This document shows, one piece after another, positions 1 through 5,522 of a DNA stretch of 5,522 bases. Below the pieces are notes generated by a model. It was not told the DNA's origin. It saw only the letters and a list, made by a program, of their open reading frames with translations, and did not search any database. Positions within the stretch are counted from its first letter, which is position 1, and every line of letters begins with the position of its first letter. The stretch is from Verrucomicrobiota bacterium. Its GTDB lineage: Bacteria > Verrucomicrobiota > Verrucomicrobiia > Chthoniobacterales > UBA10450. The position numbers were made by a program, and so were the translations under genes. The stretch spans positions 1-5,522 of the forward strand of contig QHOM01000239.1 of the NCBI GenBank assembly GCA_003218785.1. The letters run 5' to 3'.

Positions 1-37
1 TTTCTCCTTCGTGGCTTTAATGATCTTCGTCGTAGAA
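1..37 (-). promoter_or_regulatory. Likely Shine-Dalgarno for a gene beyond the window edge
   Basis: On the minus strand, after the cyclophilin stop, the sequence runs into AAGGAG (complement of positions 4-9), followed by AAA at the window edge. That is a good Shine-Dalgarno match, and a start codon at normal spacing would fall just outside the window. It suggests another minus-strand gene close downstream of the cyclophilin, perhaps co-transcribed. The downstream gene itself cannot be seen. Confidence 0.4.
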
Positions 38-643
38 CTATTTCACGGAATTCGCAGGCACGATCTTGACGCTCTCGATCACCACACGTTTGGTCGGCTT
101 GCTGTTTTCGCCCATGCTGTTTCTCGTCACTGGAGTGTCGCCGATTTTTTCCAGCACGTCGTCGCCTTTGATCAATTTACCGAAAGTCGTGTATTGCCCA
201 TCGAGCCGCGGAACAGGCGCGAGACAGATGAAGAATTGGGAACCGGCCGAATCCGGATCGGGCCCACGCGCCATCGAGATCACGCCGCGCTCGTGTGAGT
301 GATTGTTGAATTCAGCTTTGATTTTGTAGCCGGGCCCGCCTTGTCCAAAGCTGTTCTCTTTCGCTGGATCTTTCGAATTCGGATCGCCGCCTTGAATCAT
401 GAATCCCTTGACGATGCGATGAAAAGTTGTGCCGTCGTAAAATCCCGAGCGGGCAAGTTTCTTAAAATTTTCTACTGTTTTCGGAGCGGCATCGGACCAA
501 AATTCGATGACCATTTCGCCTTCGTTGGTTTTGATCACGGCCACTTCGCTTGATGGGTTCATTGGAGAGGTTTCCTTGTTTTCTTCAGCGACTGCCGCTG
601 CGACGAGTGCAGTCAGCAATCCGGCTAAGATCGACAATTTCAT
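38..643 (-). CDS. Cyclophilin-type peptidyl-prolyl cis-trans isomerase, probably exported
   Basis: A 201-residue cyclophilin, which catalyses cis-trans isomerisation of X-Pro bonds to assist protein folding. The ATG at 643 starts a clear signal peptide: MKLS, a hydrophobic stretch to about residue 18, and a likely AVA cleavage site before EE (residues 20-21), pointing to the periplasm. No lipobox Cys is present. The cyclophilin fold runs from about residue 33 to the end. FHRIVKGFMIQGGDP carries the catalytic Arg (R76 here), followed by GYKIKAEFN, the substrate-pocket SAGSQFFI and LDGQYTTFGK. The position equivalent to the human CypA Trp is Gln, as is common in bacteria. A GTG at 664 in frame would only add residues in front of the signal peptide. 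An ATG at 562 (residue 28) has AAGGA about 10 nt upstream and would give a cytosolic form. Family assignment is firm; location is inference. Confidence 0.93.
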   Translation of the reverse strand: MKLSILAGLLTALVAAAVAEENKETSPMNPSSEVAVIKTNEGEMVIEFWSDAAPKTVENFKKLARSGFYDGTTFHRIVKGFMIQGGDPNSKDPAKENSFGQGGPGYKIKAEFNNHSHERGVISMARGPDPDSAGSQFFICLAPVPRLDGQYTTFGKLIKGDDVLEKIGDTPVTRNSMGENSKPTKRVVIESVKIVPANSVK

Positions 644-751
644 TCTGACAAGTGACACGAACACGGTGCGCTGTCACGGGCGTACTGTAGAGGCAGGCGT
701 GTCGCCTGCTGGGATAAATGATGCAGCCGGCACCCCGAAAGCTTTCGGGGG
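644..751. repeat. Repeat-bearing spacer between carB and cyclophilin
   Basis: This 108-nt spacer holds two perfect inverted repeats. At 693-709 the arms GCAGGCG/CGCCTGC enclose a TGT loop. At 733-750 lies the uninterrupted palindrome CCCCGAAAGCTTTCGGGG, immediately 3' of the carB stop. The first has the same short-stem, 3-nt-loop design and GGCAGGCG wording as the repeats around the carB insertion, so it is read as a REP-like element. No T-tract follows the second palindrome on either strand, so a classical intrinsic terminator is not supported. The cyclophilin promoter should lie here, but no convincing -35/-10 pair is visible. Confidence 0.7.
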
Positions 752-2887
<2,136 letters not shown>

Positions 2888-2895
2888 GATTTCGT

Positions 2896-4695
<1,800 letters not shown>

Positions 4696-4745
4696 CTGCG
4701 CAGCGCGGACAGTAAACGAAATCAAGCGAACGTCACGCGGGAATC

Positions 4746-4875
4746 GTGGCACAGGCATCCTGTCCGCCACGGGACGGACTCGCTGCGGCGAGCCCGCGGG
4801 GAAAGTAGGCCTCTCGCCTGCTGATTACGATTCCGCAGACAAGATGTCCGCCGGCCCACAGCCGAGACGGCCGTG
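4746..4875. repeat. Cluster of REP-like hairpins between sufE and carB
   Basis: The 180-nt spacer 4696-4875 carries a run of inverted repeats. At 4746-4770, GTGGC-ACAGG pairs with CCTGT-(CC)-GCCAC around CAT, with a 2-nt bulge. At 4780-4793 there is a short CTCGC/GCGAG stem. At 4804-4822 there is an imperfect AGTAGGC/GCCTGCT stem. At 4835-4851, GCAGACA pairs with TGTCCGC around AGA. At 4857-4875, CACAGCCG pairs with CGGCCGTG around AGA. The last ends one base before the sufE stop codon complement. The carB promoter, if separate, must lie in this stretch, but no clear -35/-10 pair stands out. Confidence 0.75.
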
Positions 4876-5331
4876 CTACGCCACTTGCGCCATGCGCTGG
4901 CGGTCGAGATAAACCTTACAAATGCTTTTGATGCGCGTGAGCACGTAATAAATCGTCTGGCTGCGAATGCGCACCAGTTCCGCGCCGACGATGCGCGTCA
5001 CGAAATCGCTCGCAAGATCGAGAATCTCCTTTGGCGTCGAGCCTTCGAGGCCTTTGCAAAGAATTGCCGTCATGGAGCGGGTAAGCGTCTGCACTTCCGG
5101 ACCAAGCGTCATGCGAATCTGCGCCTTGCCGTCTTCATCGACGTGGAGATAAACGCCGACCGTGTCCATACATTCTTCATCTTTACGAACATCGACGAGG
5201 TCGAAATTCTCGCCTTCGCGCGGCTCCTGCTTCTTCGCATTGTCCGCATAGGAAACGAGCGTCTCGCGCCGCTCATCTTCCGGCAGCGTTTCGAAGAGAT
5301 TGATGATCTTGTCTAGCTTTTGTGGATACAT
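4876..5331 (-). CDS. sufE: SufE-family sulfur acceptor / cysteine desulfuration protein
   Basis: A 151-residue protein resembling SufE, which takes persulfide sulfur from a SufS-type cysteine desulfurase and passes it to the Suf scaffold for Fe-S cluster assembly in the cytoplasm. It begins MYPQKLDKIINLFETLPEDERRE. Cys54 in KDEECMDTVGVYLHV sits where SufE has its active Cys (E. coli GCQSQVW). The downstream stretch MTAILCKGLEGSTPKEIL matches the conserved KGLxxxxxxxxxxxTPxEI helix of SufE, and the C-terminal GAELVRIRSQTIYYVLTRIK fits the last helices. Length is normal for the family. It starts 18 nt after the sulfurtransferase stop, so the two are probably co-transcribed. No Shine-Dalgarno is visible. 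It could be a SufE-like protein serving another sulfur pathway, since no sufS or sufBCD is in view. Confidence 0.85.
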   Translation of the reverse strand: MYPQKLDKIINLFETLPEDERRETLVSYADNAKKQEPREGENFDLVDVRKDEECMDTVGVYLHVDEDGKAQIRMTLGPEVQTLTRSMTAILCKGLEGSTPKEILDLASDFVTRIVGAELVRIRSQTIYYVLTRIKSICKVYLDRQRMAQVA

Positions 5332-5349
5332 CTACAAGAGGAAGAATGT

Positions 5350-5522
5350 CTACGCGCTCTTTTCGATCGGCGCGCCGACTTTGTTGCCCCATTCGGTCCA
5401 TGAGCCGTCGTAATTACGCACGTTATCCAGCCCGAGCAGATAGGTAAGCACAAACCAGGTGTGACTGGACCGCTCGCCGATACGACAATAGACGACTGTG
5501 TCCGTGCCCGGCTTCACGCCGC
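5350..5522 (-). CDS. Thiosulfate / 3-mercaptopyruvate sulfurtransferase (rhodanese), C-terminal end, partial
   Basis: Only the last 57 codons are inside the window; the gene enters from the right edge and stops at TAG 5352-5350. The translation has VVYCRIGERSSHTWF followed by YLLGLDNVRNYDGSWTEWGN and a KSA end. This is the catalytic C-terminal rhodanese domain: the Cys of CRIGERS is the persulfide-forming residue. The CRxGERS loop with NYDGSWTEWG is typical of the two-domain thiosulfate sulfurtransferases (the SseA/CysA group) rather than single-domain rhodaneses, so an N-terminal inactive domain is expected upstream. Proximity to sufE suggests both handle protein-bound or thiosulfate sulfur. 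The true substrate cannot be told from this fragment. Confidence 0.9.
   Translation of the reverse strand, partial: GVKPGTDTVVYCRIGERSSHTWFVLTYLLGLDNVRNYDGSWTEWGNKVGAPIEKSA

Noticed and set aside
733..750. Intrinsic terminator after carB
   Set aside because: The stem is strong, but no run of T follows on the minus strand (TGCCGGCTGC) or the plus strand, so it is reported as a palindromic repeat instead.
4696..4770. Longer carB-N start at GTG 4770
   Set aside because: The extra 25 residues are translated hairpin repeat and non-conserved sequence; the ATG at 4695 aligns with known CarB N-termini.
4746..4875. CRISPR array
   Set aside because: The hairpins are unequal in length and spacing and do not form identical direct repeats separated by uniform spacers.

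Overview
The window is about 5.5 kb of bacterial chromosome with every recognisable gene on the minus strand. Protein flavour (a SufE beside a CRIGERS-type sulfurtransferase, and a RAYT of the LPHW...TYFITFRLADAVP kind), many 3-nt-loop hairpin repeats and few Shine-Dalgarno sequences suggest a soil or freshwater Verrucomicrobiota. That placement is inference from remembered family resemblance, not a search.

Layout in transcription order (high to low coordinates): the last 57 codons of a thiosulfate/3-mercaptopyruvate sulfurtransferase (5350-5522), then 18 nt later a SufE-family protein (4876-5331). Next is a 180-nt intergenic region packed with hairpin repeats. Then comes carB, the large subunit of carbamoyl-phosphate synthase, in two pieces: an N-terminal half (2896-4695) and a C-terminal half (752-2887). 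A short repeat-bearing spacer (644-751) precedes a signal-peptide cyclophilin (38-643). The last bases hold a likely ribosome binding site for a gene just outside the window.

The main point is the carB split. About 755 bp (roughly 2516-3270) sits in the linker between the two synthetase halves. It is a decayed REP-associated tyrosine transposase (RAYT) element: hairpin repeats, a RAYT remnant, more hairpin repeats. carB-like sequence is almost complete on both sides (about 475 + 587 = 1062 residues, against about 1073 in E. coli CarB), with no internal stops and the visible motifs intact. The RAYT N-terminal part is in frame with carB-N and its C-terminal part is in frame with carB-C. The frame is broken only at an internal RAYT deletion that also removed the catalytic His-hydrophobe-His region. 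The element may therefore first have gone in as an in-frame domain insertion that later became a two-polypeptide CarB carrying transposase-derived tails.

The repeats have their own structure. Two 52-nt units lie in inverted orientation inside the element; each folds as two hairpins with conserved outer stems, while the inner stems differ between copies by paired, compensating changes. Related hairpins with 3-nt loops occur in both intergenic spacers and at the other edge of the element.

Functionally, sulfurtransferase and SufE look like a sulfur-transfer pair. CarB makes carbamoyl phosphate for pyrimidines and arginine. The cyclophilin is a probable exported folding catalyst. No carA is visible next to carB.
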